Source of the DNA: Bacteroidales bacterium
GTDB taxonomy: Bacteria > Bacteroidota > Bacteroidia > Bacteroidales > UBA932
NCBI GenBank assembly: GCA_017616655.1
Contig: JAFZXU010000054.1
Span: forward strand, 36,704-100,703
Length of the DNA: 64,000 nt
Direction: 5' to 3'
A program made the translations under genes and the position numbers. Position 1 is the stretch's first letter. Each line of letters opens with the position of its first letter. This document shows, in pieces, positions 16,516 through 25,800 of the stretch. The notes under the pieces are model-generated. The model had not been told where the DNA came from. It was given only the letters and a program-made list of their open reading frames with translations, and did no database searches.

Positions 16516-19500
16516 TTACAGGTCTCTTCCGTGACAGTTCTTGTACTTCTTGCCGCTTCCGCAAGGGCAGGGATCGTTGCGGCCCACCTTCTTCTCCACG
16601 TGGACCGGAGTATTGGACTTCTGCTCCGAACTGTTGGTCAGCAGGTCGGGACGGCTGCTCTGCATGCGGCTGAGGTCGGTATGCTTCTCGCGCGCCTCGG
16701 TGGCCACCGTGTCTGGATCCTGCTCCTGGCGCAGGAAGAGGAACGCGCGCATCAGGAAAGCGAGGACATCCTTGTTTATGTTCTCCAGCACGGTGATGAA
16801 GAGGTCGAAGCTCTCCGTCTTGTAAACGAGGATCGGGTCCTTCTGCTCGTATGCGGCGTTCTGCACCGACTGCTTCAGGTCGTCCATGTCGCGGAGGTGG
16901 TCCTTCCAGTATTCGTCTATCACGCGCAGGGTGATGGTCTTCTCCACGGCGCGGAATATCTCCTTTCCGTGGCTCTCATAAGCCTTGCGCAGATTCACCA
17001 GGATGGTATATACCTTCTTGCCGTCGGAGATGGGGAGCGCGATGTTCTGGTAGAACATGCGCTTGGTATCGTAAACGTGCTTGATGATGGGCCAGGATAG
17101 CTCCACGAGGGTGTCGCTGCGGCGCTGGAGCGTGTTGCCCAGGGTCTCCTGGAGGGATTCCGCCATCTTGGCGCCGGTCATATGGTTGAAAGTCTCCTCG
17201 TCGAAGTCGGGAGAGACGGCCACCGCCCTCATCAACTCGGCGCAGAACTCCCCGTAGGGAAGATCCTTGTTCTGGGAGACGAAGGTCTCGCACCAGTCGG
17301 TGACCATATTGAGGACATCCACGTCGATGCGTTCTCCGGTGAGTGCGCTGCGGCGCTTGGTATAGACCACCTCCCTCTGGGAGTTCATCACGTCGTCGTA
17401 GTCCACCAGGCGCTTACGGGTGCCGAAATGGTTCTCCTCGACCTTCTTCTGCGCGCGCTCGATAGCCTTTGCAAGCATCGGGGCCTGAAGCGCCTCGCCG
17501 TCCTGCATACCCATGCTGTCCACCACCTTGGTAATGCGCTCCGAACCGAAGAGACGCATAAGGTCGTCTTCGAGGGAGACATAGAAGATGGAGGAACCCG
17601 GGTCGCCCTGACGTCCGGAACGGCCTCGCAGCTGACGGTCCACGCGGCGGCTTTCGTGCCGCTCGGTGCCGATGATGGCAAGTCCGCCGGCGGCCTTCAC
17701 GGAGTCGGTAAGCTTGATATCGGTACCACGGCCTGCCATGTTGGTGGCGATGGTGACGGTGCTCGGTTCGCCTGCATGAGCCACAACCTCAGCCTCGCGC
17801 GCATGCTGCTTGGCATTCAGTACCTGATGCTGGATTCCCCTGAGCCTCAACATCTTGCTGAGCAACTCGGAGATTTCCACGGAGGTGGTACCCACCAGCA
17901 CCGGCCTGCCCTGCGAGATGAGTTCCTGAATCTTGGCTATGACGGCGTTGTATTTGTCCTTCTTGGTCTTGTAGACGAGGTCTGGCTGGTCGTCGCGGAT
18001 GACGGGGCGGTTGGTCGGGATGACCACCACATCCAGCTTGTAGATGTCCCAGAACTCCTTCGCCTCGGTCTCTGCCGTACCGGTCATGCCGGCGAGCTTG
18101 TGATACATACGGAAGTAGTTCTGGAGGGTGATGGTCGCAAAGGTCTGGGTAGCCGCCTCGACCTTCACATTCTCCTTCGCCTCGACCGCCTGGTGGAGTC
18201 CGTCGCTCCAGCGGCGTCCCTCCATGATACGGCCGGTGCCTTCGTCCACGATCTTCACCTTGCCGTCGACTATCACATAATCGACATCTTTCTGGAACAT
18301 CGCGTAAGCCTTGAGGAGCTGGTCCACGGTGTGCATGCGCTCCGCCTTGAGGGAGTAGTTGGCGTTGAGTTCGTCCTTCTTCTGCTGCTTCTCCTCCTCT
18401 GTGATGTCCATGTGCTCGATGACTGCGGTCTCGTCCGCCAGTTTCGGCATCAGGAAGAAATCGGGATCACCCACCGCTGCCGCCAGGATGTCGTTACCCT
18501 TGTCCGTAAGCTCCACGGTGCGCTGCTGCTCGTCGATGACGAAGTAAAGCTCGTTGGTAATGATGCGCTGCTCGATGTCGCGGTCGGAAAATGCGGCGCG
18601 TATCACCTTGCTTTCGGCATTCTGCAGGATCTGCTTGATGCCTGGTTCACTCAGGTATTTGATGAGCGGACCGTACTTGGGAAGTCCCTTGTGGGCACGC
18701 AGGAGGGCGATTTCGCCCTTGTCAGTAATCTCACCCGCGGCAATCTCGCGCTTCGCCTCGTTCAGGAACTGGTTGACCAGTTTGCGCTGCTCCTCGTAGA
18801 GTCGCTGGACAAACGGACGGTACTCGATAAAGGTCTCGTCGCCGCTGCGCTCCACCGGACCGGATATGATCAGAGGGGTACGGGCGTCGTCGATCAGGAC
18901 GGAGTCAACCTCGTCGACTATGGCATACTGATGCTTGCGCTGCACGAGGTCGTTGGGATTGATGGCCATGTTGTCGCGCAGGTAGTCGAAGCCGAATTCG
19001 TTGTTGGTACCGAAGGTAATGTCGGAGAGATATGCCTTCTTGCGGCCTTCGGAGTTGGGCTGGTGCTTGTCGATGCAGTCGACGCTCAGGCCGTGGAACA
19101 TATAGAGCGGACCCATCCACTCGCAGTCTCGCTTGGCAAGGTAGTCGTTGACGGTGACCACGTGGACTCCCTTGCCCGAGAGGGCGTTCAGAAAGACCGG
19201 GAGCGTCGCGACGAGGGTCTTGCCTTCACCTGTCGCCATCTCGGCGATCTTGCCGGAGTGGAGGACGATACCGCCGATGAGCTGCACATCGTAGTGGACC
19301 ATATCCCAGGTTATCGTATTGCCGCCGGCCATCCAGCTGTTCTTCCAGACTGCGGTGTCCCCCTCTACGGAGACAAAGTCGCGACTGGTGCTCAGGTCGC
19401 GGTCGAAATCGGTTGCCTTGACACGGATCGTGCTGTTCTGCGCGAAGCGGCGGGCGGTGGATTTCATAATCGCGAAGGCCTGAGGCAGTATCTTATTGAG

Positions 19501-19806
19501 GATCTCCTCTATCTTTTCATCGATTTTCTTTACCAGATTGTCGAGCTCGGTAGCCAGTTTCTCCTTCTTGGAGGCCTCTATCTCGACATCTTCCAGCTTT
19601 GCTCGGAGGTCCGCCACCTGCGCCTCCTCGGGCGCGATGAAGTCGGCTATCTGTTTCCTGAGGGCGGCAGACTCGGCGCGGAGTTCGTCGTCGCTGAGGC
19701 GGTCGATTCTTTCATATTCAGAAAGGCAGGCCTTCAGGGTCGGGGTAAGCTGCTTGATGTCCCTTTCATCCTTCGAGCCGAATAGTTTCTTGAGGAAGTT
19801 TGCCAT
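16516..19806 (-). CDS. secA: Preprotein translocase ATPase SecA
   Basis: SecA is the motor that drives proteins through SecYEG. The protein is 1096 aa, longer than the roughly 900-aa E. coli SecA, as is normal in Bacteroidota. It has the N-terminal nucleotide-binding domain with MATGEGKTLV and VDEVDS, a preprotein-crosslinking domain, the second motor domain with IATNMAGRGTDIKL, and the helical wing. The C-terminus is the zinc-binding tail DPCPCGSGKKYKNCHG, which contacts SecB or ribosomes. The ATG start lies 31 bases after the upstream transporter gene. Confidence 0.98.
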   Translation of the reverse strand: MANFLKKLFGSKDERDIKQLTPTLKACLSEYERIDRLSDDELRAESAALRKQIADFIAPEEAQVADLRAKLEDVEIEASKKEKLATELDNLVKKIDEKIEEILNKILPQAFAIMKSTARRFAQNSTIRVKATDFDRDLSTSRDFVSVEGDTAVWKNSWMAGGNTITWDMVHYDVQLIGGIVLHSGKIAEMATGEGKTLVATLPVFLNALSGKGVHVVTVNDYLAKRDCEWMGPLYMFHGLSVDCIDKHQPNSEGRKKAYLSDITFGTNNEFGFDYLRDNMAINPNDLVQRKHQYAIVDEVDSVLIDDARTPLIISGPVERSGDETFIEYRPFVQRLYEEQRKLVNQFLNEAKREIAAGEITDKGEIALLRAHKGLPKYGPLIKYLSEPGIKQILQNAESKVIRAAFSDRDIEQRIITNELYFVIDEQQRTVELTDKGNDILAAAVGDPDFFLMPKLADETAVIEHMDITEEEKQQKKDELNANYSLKAERMHTVDQLLKAYAMFQKDVDYVIVDGKVKIVDEGTGRIMEGRRWSDGLHQAVEAKENVKVEAATQTFATITLQNYFRMYHKLAGMTGTAETEAKEFWDIYKLDVVVIPTNRPVIRDDQPDLVYKTKKDKYNAVIAKIQELISQGRPVLVGTTSVEISELLSKMLRLRGIQHQVLNAKQHAREAEVVAHAGEPSTVTIATNMAGRGTDIKLTDSVKAAGGLAIIGTERHESRRVDRQLRGRSGRQGDPGSSIFYVSLEDDLMRLFGSERITKVVDSMGMQDGEALQAPMLAKAIERAQKKVEENHFGTRKRLVDYDDVMNSQREVVYTKRRSALTGERIDVDVLNMVTDWCETFVSQNKDLPYGEFCAELMRAVAVSPDFDEETFNHMTGAKMAESLQETLGNTLQRRSDTLVELSWPIIKHVYDTKRMFYQNIALPISDGKKVYTILVNLRKAYESHGKEIFRAVEKTITLRVIDEYWKDHLRDMDDLKQSVQNAAYEQKDPILVYKTESFDLFITVLENINKDVLAFLMRAFLFLRQEQDPDTVATEAREKHTDLSRMQSSRPDLLTNSSEQKSNTPVHVEKKVGRNDPCPCGSGKKYKNCHGRDL

Positions 19807-19837
19807 TGCAAATTATCGTGTTTCTACGTTATTATTT

Positions 19838-20959
19838 CTAAAATCCAATCCAGTGGCATATAAAACCCGCAAGCAGGGCCACTGCCACGTTGACCAGCTT
19901 TACTTTGAGGAATCCCCTCTTGGTTTCGGCAAGCAACGGCAGTCCGGCGTGGCCGTCCTGCGATATAGAACTTGCCAGAAGCACCGAGAAGGGCACTGCT
20001 CCGGCTGCAAAAAGCGTGACAAAGAGCAGATGCGGGCCCGACTCGGGAATGATGCCGATCAGGACTGCCAGCAGTATCATGAAGGCCACATTATTGCTGG
20101 TCCATGACGCGATGTCGAACCAGTGAAGCCCCACGGCGATCAGCAGCATGGTGCCGAATGTCCAGCAGAAGACCTTCAGGAGGTGTTTTCTGACCACATG
20201 GTCCCAAAGATGCTCCTTGATGAAATGCTCCTTCGCCGTCATGATGAACCACACCACGAAGAGGCTGATCAGAGCAAAAAGAAGGTTCAGCCAGTACTCG
20301 TCGAGGATGTTGAAGCCGGCGGCAGAGACTGCCATTTCGTCAGCCTCGTGCTCGTGTTCGTGCTCCAGAAGGCCGAATGCCAGCGCCACGATGAATGCCA
20401 CGACTCCAAGGAGCAGCACAATCCTTCTCCACGAAGGGCGGCGCATATTGCGCAGGCTGGCGTGGGGGCAGTCCCCCTCCCCGCTGCAGTGTCCTTCCGC
20501 ATCGTGGTGATGCTCGTCGCAGAAATGCATCTCGAAGTCCTGTTCACAGGCCTCAGGGTCGGGTTTATCCTTTACGAAAAGGTTGATTACCAGGCCGGCG
20601 GCGATTGCCACCGCAGCCAGGATAAGCATCAGCAGAAGGGTCTCCTTCGGGATTGCGGCGAGCATTATGAAGGCTTCGTCTCCGGAAGAGGCGATCATCG
20701 CCGCCACCAGCGCGCCGAATCCGAGAAGACGGTGGGTGTAGAGCGATACCGCCGCGAAGCCGCCCATGCAGCCGGGAATCAGACCCAGGACGGTACCCAG
20801 AACTACCTGGCCGGAACGCGAACCCCTGAGCTTGGAGAACCAGCGTCCCTGCGACTGGATGTTGATGTATTCTATCATCAGCATCATCACGATGACCATT
20901 CCCGTGATCAGCACGGAATTGCGGAGCGTATCGAAAAAGATATCGAGGAATTCTTCCAT
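19838..20959 (-). CDS. Putative 10TM heavy-metal exporter (ArsP_2 family) with His-rich loop
   Basis: A 373-aa polytopic membrane protein with about ten helices. Conserved short segments near the start of each half (LGLIPGCMGGFAAVSLYTH and LIGIIPESGPHLLFV) look like an inverted repeat. It resembles the family called ArsP_2, or putative manganese/arsenic exporter. The loop at about residues 130-177 is rich in His, Cys and acidic residues (HFCDEHHHDAEGHCSG), and a second short cluster EHEHEHEAD lies at 200-206; both look like metal-binding sites. The transported ion is not established. It ends 31 bases before secA and starts 3 bases after meaB. Confidence 0.8.
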   Translation of the reverse strand: MEEFLDIFFDTLRNSVLITGMVIVMMLMIEYINIQSQGRWFSKLRGSRSGQVVLGTVLGLIPGCMGGFAAVSLYTHRLLGFGALVAAMIASSGDEAFIMLAAIPKETLLLMLILAAVAIAAGLVINLFVKDKPDPEACEQDFEMHFCDEHHHDAEGHCSGEGDCPHASLRNMRRPSWRRIVLLLGVVAFIVALAFGLLEHEHEHEADEMAVSAAGFNILDEYWLNLLFALISLFVVWFIMTAKEHFIKEHLWDHVVRKHLLKVFCWTFGTMLLIAVGLHWFDIASWTSNNVAFMILLAVLIGIIPESGPHLLFVTLFAAGAVPFSVLLASSISQDGHAGLPLLAETKRGFLKVKLVNVAVALLAGFICHWIGF

Positions 20960-20962
20960 CCG

Positions 20963-22090
20963 TTACTTGCTCTCCCTGTATTTCTCTATCAGTTCGGAAG
21001 CCGAGGTGAAGGACTCCAGCGTTCCTTCGAGGACAGCCTCCTCGTATTCCGGCAGGAGTTTCTCTATCACCGGGTTCTCGTAGAACATATTCTTGAGCGA
21101 CTCGTTGATGCTCTCGTACATCCAGTAGCGGGCCTGCTCCCTGCGGCGCTTGTCGTAATAGCCGTTGCCGCGCACGAGGGTGAAGTACTCCTCGATCTTC
21201 TGCTTGATTTCGGGGAGGCCCTCCTTGGTGACGGCGGATGAGGTGACGGCGGTGGGCACCCAGCCGGACTCGGTGGGCGGGAAGAGATGCAACGCGTTGA
21301 CATAGAGCACTCTCGCCATCTGCGCACGCTCTATGTTGTTGCCGTCGGCCTTGGTTACGTTGATCATGTCGGACATCTCCATTATGCCGCGCTTGATGCC
21401 CTGGAGGTCGTCGCCGGCACCGGAGATGAGCAGCAGCAGGAAGAAGTCGGTCATCGAGTGGACCGCTGTTTCGCTCTGCCCCACTCCCACCGTCTCCACG
21501 AAGATGGTGTCGTAACCTGCGGCCTCGCAGAGGAGTATCGTTTCGCGGGTCTTGCGTGCCACGCCGCCCAGGGATCCGGCGCTCGGGCTGGGGCGTATGA
21601 AGGCGTTGGGGTCGTGGCAGAGTGTCTCCATCCTGGTCTTGTCGCCCAGGATGCTGCCCTTGGTCTTCTCCGAACTGGGGTCGATGGCCAGCACGGCCAG
21701 CTTATGGCCGCAGGAGGTCATATATGAGCCGAAAGCTTCGATGAAGGTACTCTTGCCCGCACCCGGCACTCCGGTGATGCCGATGCGCATCGTCCTGCGT
21801 GCGGCCGACTCCACCTGGCAGCGCTTGATTATCTCCTGCGCCACCTTGCGGTGCTCTGGCAGCTGGCTCTCGACGAGAGTGATGGCCTGGCTGAGCATAG
21901 TCGTATTCCCTGCCAGGATTCCCTCCATATACTGGTCGGCAGAGAGTATCTCGGGGCGTTTCTTGTAGAATTTCTTGACATAGGGGTTCATAATCGGCGG
22001 CTGTGCGACGCCGGCGTTGACAACGAGTTTCGAGTCCTTGTTGTCGTAATCCTTGAAGAAATCCCCCTGGTGTTCTACTTGAGAGCTCAT
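20963..22090 (-). CDS. meaB: Methylmalonyl-CoA mutase-associated GTPase MeaB
   Basis: MeaB is a G3E-type GTPase chaperone that protects and gates cobalamin loading of methylmalonyl-CoA mutase. The 375-aa protein has a helical N-terminal extension, the P-loop GVPGAGKST (107-115), the LAIDPSSEKTKGSILGDKTRM switch region characteristic of MeaB/ArgK, VETVGVGQSE, and NVTKADG as the base-recognition loop. The mutase itself is not in the window, though Bacteroidota often use it in the succinate-propionate pathway. It is tightly packed between a DUF1573 gene (2-bp gap) and the metal exporter (3-bp gap). Confidence 0.95.
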   Translation of the reverse strand: MSSQVEHQGDFFKDYDNKDSKLVVNAGVAQPPIMNPYVKKFYKKRPEILSADQYMEGILAGNTTMLSQAITLVESQLPEHRKVAQEIIKRCQVESAARRTMRIGITGVPGAGKSTFIEAFGSYMTSCGHKLAVLAIDPSSEKTKGSILGDKTRMETLCHDPNAFIRPSPSAGSLGGVARKTRETILLCEAAGYDTIFVETVGVGQSETAVHSMTDFFLLLLISGAGDDLQGIKRGIMEMSDMINVTKADGNNIERAQMARVLYVNALHLFPPTESGWVPTAVTSSAVTKEGLPEIKQKIEEYFTLVRGNGYYDKRRREQARYWMYESINESLKNMFYENPVIEKLLPEYEEAVLEGTLESFTSASELIEKYRESK

Positions 22091-22092
22091 AT

Positions 22093-23214
22093 CTACTTGT
22101 TTACGGTTCCGGTCAGGAAGAGGTTGAAGAGCGGTTTTTCAGGCGAGTTGGTTATCAGCGTGAGTACCGCCACGTTCTGTCCGGAGAGATTGGATGTATC
22201 GAATTTGAATTTCAGTTTCGCCTCGGCGCCGGGAGCCACCTTTACGGGGCACTTCCCTGTGAACTGCATGCCGGCCCTGTCACACTCTATCTTGTGGATC
22301 ACGAGCGGCGAATTGCCGGAGTTCTTTATCACATAAGCGGCATCCACCGTCTTGCCTGCCGCCACGGTTCCGAAATCGACATAGCTGACCTCGGTGGTTA
22401 TCGATGAGCCGTTCTCGATTTCAGACTTGGAGAGGTTGTTGAAGTTGTCCTTGATGAAGGTCGCAACCACGAGTTTCAGGGGAAAAGTCTGGCCGTTGAT
22501 GGAGAATTTGGTTACGAAGTTCTGCCTGCCCCAGAGGGGTTCCTTCTGCGCCCCGGCATCCACGGTGATCCTCATCGTGGAGGAGCCCTGAGGCGGGATG
22601 GTCTCGGGATCGAGGGTTATCTTCAGGCCGCAGGAACTCTCTACGGGCACCACGGTAATGGGCTGCGGGCCGAGATTGGCGACGGTTATCCTGTCGCTCT
22701 TTGAACTCCCCTGCTCCACATATCCGAATTCGACCTTGCGGGAACGGAATCCCAGACGGCCGATTCTTTCGGAGAAGATGTCCACCGGCTTGCGCATCTT
22801 GTCGTGTGAGTATCCCCTGATGCGCAGTATGACCGGACGGTTGACTCCGGAGACGTAGCAGGTGAGTGTCTTGTCGAAGGGGTAAGGACCCTGGTCGTTG
22901 GTGAAGGTCACCTTGACGAAGCCCGATTCTCCCGGCTTTACAGGTGCCTTGGTCCACTCGGGGGTGGTGCATCCGCAGGAGGAGATGACGTTGTGGATAA
23001 CTATGGGCGAGTCACTGATGTTCTTGAAGTTGAACGTCCATTTCAAGGAACCCTCGGAGAGCAGCACATCGCCGAAGTCGTGGATCTTGTCGTCGAAGAC
23101 GATGACCTTTTCCTCGGGCAGATAATCGTCTGCAGGGTCCTGTGCCTTCGCCACCGAAGGCGCCAGGACCATCACGGCCGCCGCAACGATATATGACAGA
23201 TATTTCCCAATCAT
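22093..23214 (-). CDS. Secreted DUF1573 domain protein
   Basis: A 373-aa exported protein. Residues 1-24 form a signal peptide (YLSYIVAAAVMVLAPSVAKAQ) with cleavage likely after AKA. The rest consists of three Ig-like units. The first two contain the DUF1573 hallmark of a Cys-Gly pair after a serine (SCGCTTPEW and SCGLKITL); the third, KNSGNSPLVIHKIECDRAG, is a divergent copy. Family members are periplasmic or surface proteins of Bacteroidota with no proven function. A -7 promoter element lies about 20 bases upstream, so this gene probably heads the DUF1573-meaB-exporter-secA-lpdA run. Confidence 0.88.
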   Translation of the reverse strand: MIGKYLSYIVAAAVMVLAPSVAKAQDPADDYLPEEKVIVFDDKIHDFGDVLLSEGSLKWTFNFKNISDSPIVIHNVISSCGCTTPEWTKAPVKPGESGFVKVTFTNDQGPYPFDKTLTCYVSGVNRPVILRIRGYSHDKMRKPVDIFSERIGRLGFRSRKVEFGYVEQGSSKSDRITVANLGPQPITVVPVESSCGLKITLDPETIPPQGSSTMRITVDAGAQKEPLWGRQNFVTKFSINGQTFPLKLVVATFIKDNFNNLSKSEIENGSSITTEVSYVDFGTVAAGKTVDAAYVIKNSGNSPLVIHKIECDRAGMQFTGKCPVKVAPGAEAKLKFKFDTSNLSGQNVAVLTLITNSPEKPLFNLFLTGTVNK

Positions 23215-23234
23215 TTCATTAATACAATAATCCT

Positions 23235-23242
23235 ACAAAGAT
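23235..23242 (-). promoter_or_regulatory. -7 element upstream of the DUF1573 gene
   Basis: Minus-strand TATCTTTG matches TAnnTTTG and lies 20 bases before the start codon. No clear TTTG at 19-21 bp. The surrounding sequence is strongly AT-rich in an otherwise GC-rich region. Confidence 0.5.
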
Positions 23243-23348
23243 AATAATTACTTTGTAATTACTATTATTAGCGGCCCATCTCGATTCAGGATATTCAAAC
23301 ATACGACGGGCCTCAAAGAACACAAGCTCCATCAAGTGCTGGCGAAAG

Positions 23349-23430
23349 GCCTGAAGGGGCGGGCGGTATATACTTCCGAAAAGCATTTTTTCTGCTTTTC
23401 GGAAGTATATGCCAGAGCCCCTAAAGGCCA
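23349..23430. repeat. Long intergenic hairpin with a perfect 18-bp stem
   Basis: The 234-bp gap between the DUF1573 and LysE genes (23215-23448) holds no gene. Its centre is a perfect 18-bp inverted repeat (23368-23385 with 23393-23410; ATATACTTCCGAAAAGCA and its complement) around a 7-nt T-rich loop. Outer arms add an imperfect helix, GGCCTGAAGGGGC against GCCCCTAAAGGCC. It lacks a terminal T-run, so it is not a classical terminator in either direction. It lies downstream of the LysE gene, whose transcript it would follow. Confidence 0.75.
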
Positions 23431-23448
23431 GAGCCCCAAAGGGCCGGA

Positions 23449-24087
23449 TTACAGGAAGATAAGTTCGTAGAGGCCTTCGAAGAGGGAGACGAAGCCGCAG
23501 GCGGCGATGATGGCGCCGGTGATGCGGTTAAGCACGAGAAGGCCGCGGAGACTGAACTTGCTGCGGAAAATGTTGACAAGGGCGCTAAGGGAAAACCACC
23601 AGAGGGCCTCGCCGAGGAACACGCCGGAAAGCAGGATGAACATCGACAGGGGCACGTCGAAAGACTCCGGCTTGATGCCTGCGAAAGCGAATGCGCTGAG
23701 CATCAGCACCAGGGCGCCGGGATTGGTAAAGGTAATGACGAACCCCTGAACGCCGTCGGTCAGCTTTCCCGTCTGCTTCACCTTCTTCTCGCGAAGAAGC
23801 TTGAGAGGATTCTTGAGCAGCAGGCTCAAACCGACGATGATAATCACGACACCGCCGACAAGCAGCACCCAGGCGCGGTTCGCAGCGAGAAACTCACTCA
23901 CGATCGCCAGCGAAAAGAGCGAAATGCCGGCGAAAATCAGGTCCGCCAGGGCAGCGCCCATTCCGAGCGAAAAACCGTTCAACTGGCTCTTGCTGATAGT
24001 CTTCTGGATACAAAGCACTCCCACGGGGCCGAGGGGGATCGAAACCGCGACACCGACGATAAGAGCCTTGATGAAATTAATCAGCAT
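23449..24087 (-). CDS. LysE family amino-acid exporter
   Basis: A 212-aa inner-membrane protein with six hydrophobic helices and the family N-terminus ALIVGVAVSIPLGPVGVLCIQKTI, followed by a helix beginning GFSLGMGAALADLIFAGI. LysE/RhtB proteins export amino acids or related metabolites; the substrate is unknown here. A TTG nine bases upstream is in frame, but the ATG at 24087 gives the usual start. It is transcribed divergently from lnt, with back-to-back -7 elements in the gap. Confidence 0.9.
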   Translation of the reverse strand: MLINFIKALIVGVAVSIPLGPVGVLCIQKTISKSQLNGFSLGMGAALADLIFAGISLFSLAIVSEFLAANRAWVLLVGGVVIIIVGLSLLLKNPLKLLREKKVKQTGKLTDGVQGFVITFTNPGALVLMLSAFAFAGIKPESFDVPLSMFILLSGVFLGEALWWFSLSALVNIFRSKFSLRGLLVLNRITGAIIAACGFVSLFEGLYELIFL

Positions 24088-24110
24088 AACCTGCAAGTGA
24101 ATTATCTAGG

Positions 24111-24118
24111 CAAAGTTA
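24111..24118 (-). promoter_or_regulatory. -7 element for the LysE gene
   Basis: Minus-strand TAACTTTG matches TAnnTTTG and lies 23 bases before the ATG at 24087. It faces away from the lnt promoter element at 24142. Confidence 0.45.
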
Positions 24119-24141
24119 TCATATTCAAACCAAATTCTGAC

Positions 24142-24149
24142 TATTTTTG
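24142..24149 (+). promoter_or_regulatory. -7 element for lnt
   Basis: TATTTTTG matches TAnnTTTG and lies 16 bases before the lnt ATG at 24166. The -33 element is unclear. Confidence 0.45.
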
Positions 24150-24165
24150 CATAAAACTGAATCTT

Positions 24166-25800
24166 ATGAAAGAGAAGACGCAACTTCATCTGGCACTATG
24201 GGGACTCGTCCTGCTGTTTTCCATCCTGACCAGCGCGGCATTCCTCGTACCCGGCTTCGGATTCATAGCCCTGGTGGGATTCACGCCGCTGTTCTGCCTC
24301 GACAAAATCCTCACCGACCGGAAGGTCAAGGGAGCCTGGTGGTACTACTACGCCGTCTTCCTGGGATTCAACATAGGAGCCACCTGGTGGATATGGAACG
24401 TCTCCCCTGCCGGAAGCGTCGCCGCAATCCTCCTCAACGCCCTTCAGATGGCCCTTATCTTTCTCTGCTTCAGGGCATTCAAGCGCCGCTGCAAACGCGG
24501 TGCATCCTGGCTGCCATACATCTTCTTCATAGCGCTGTGGATAGCGTGGGAACACATCTACGTCAACATCGAACTCTCCTGGCCCTGGCTTGTACTGGGC
24601 AACTCGCTGGCCACCTCCGTCAAACTGGCGCAGTGGTATGAAATCACCGGAGTCGAAGGAGGCTCCCTCTGGATACTGCTCTGCAGCTGGGTAACCTTCA
24701 TTGCCATAGACCGTCTTTCCACCGGCCGCCGCAAAGCCGCGGGATGGGCTATAGCATCCCTCGCCGCACTGGTGGTCATCCCTGCATGCGCCTCCCTCAT
24801 CCGCTACTACTCATACCGCGAAACGGGAGAAAAGGTGGAATGCGTACTGGCGCAGCCCAACGTCGATCCCTTCATGAAATACGGCTACATACCGCAGGAG
24901 GAACTCGACCGGAACCTCGTAAAGCTCTTCGAATCCCAGGTCACCCCTGAGACGAAGTATCTCATTACCCCTGAGACATTTACATACGACCTGGACCTTG
25001 ACAACCCCGATTTCAACGCCTCCTTCACAAAGATGCGGGAGCTGATGCAGGCCAATCCGCAGGCGACTATGTTGCTCGGCGCACTGACCCGCAAGGTTTA
25101 CGGAGTATCGGCCTCTAAGCCTACCCCTTCAGCCCGCAAGAGCGGAAGCATCTGGTACGACGTCTATAACTCCGCAATCACCCTGAACGGAGACGGGATA
25201 CTGGGGTTCTACCACAAATCGAAACTGGTTCCGGGAGTCGAGATCATCCCATACCAGAACGCCCTCCCCTGGCTCGGCAACCTGCTCTCCAAGTTCGGAG
25301 GTTCCACCAGCAGCTACGGCACCCTCGAGCGAATGAACGCCATTCCGGGTGCCGACGGCAACAGGGTTGCGCCGATGATCTGCTATGAATCGGTTTACGG
25401 CGACTGGTCCGCGGAGGCGGTGCGCGACGGTGCAACCTTCCTGGCAGTCATAACCAACGACGGCTGGTGGGGCGACACGCCCGGATACCACCAGCACTTC
25501 CGCTTCGCAGCCCTCAGGGCAATAGAAAACCGCCGCGACGTGGCCCACGTGGCCAATACCGGCATCTCCGGCTTCATCAACCAGAGGGGCGACGTCCTCC
25601 AGAAGACCGGCTGGTGGGTCGAGACCGCCATCCGCGGAGAGGTACAGACGAATACGCGCCTCACCTTCTTCACCCGTCACGGGGATCTGGTGGGACGCGC
25701 ATCTCAGTGGCTTGCGGCGGGACTTATTCTGCCTTTACTTCTGTCTTTGCTTTGGGATAGGATATCCGGCCGTGGTAGATCTGGAGCAGTGAAGCTTTAA
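24166..25800 (+). CDS. lnt: Apolipoprotein N-acyltransferase
   Basis: Lnt adds the third acyl chain to the N-terminal cysteine of lipoproteins at the inner membrane. The 544-aa protein has about eight N-terminal membrane helices, then a nitrilase-type domain with the expected triad: Glu270 in LITPETFTYD, Lys351 in YHKSKLVPG, and the nucleophile Cys406 in PMICYESVY. A last helix lies at the C-terminus (LAAGLILPLLLSLLW). The ATG at 24166 follows a promoter element and begins just before the first helix. The 3' end overlaps the convergent HD-domain gene by 77 bp. The window encodes several lipoproteins that would be its substrates. Confidence 0.95.
   Translation: MKEKTQLHLALWGLVLLFSILTSAAFLVPGFGFIALVGFTPLFCLDKILTDRKVKGAWWYYYAVFLGFNIGATWWIWNVSPAGSVAAILLNALQMALIFLCFRAFKRRCKRGASWLPYIFFIALWIAWEHIYVNIELSWPWLVLGNSLATSVKLAQWYEITGVEGGSLWILLCSWVTFIAIDRLSTGRRKAAGWAIASLAALVVIPACASLIRYYSYRETGEKVECVLAQPNVDPFMKYGYIPQEELDRNLVKLFESQVTPETKYLITPETFTYDLDLDNPDFNASFTKMRELMQANPQATMLLGALTRKVYGVSASKPTPSARKSGSIWYDVYNSAITLNGDGILGFYHKSKLVPGVEIIPYQNALPWLGNLLSKFGGSTSSYGTLERMNAIPGADGNRVAPMICYESVYGDWSAEAVRDGATFLAVITNDGWWGDTPGYHQHFRFAALRAIENRRDVAHVANTGISGFINQRGDVLQKTGWWVETAIRGEVQTNTRLTFFTRHGDLVGRASQWLAAGLILPLLLSLLWDRISGRGRSGAVKL

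Noticed and set aside
17182-19785. An 867-codon plus-strand frame
   Set aside because: Antisense shadow of secA.
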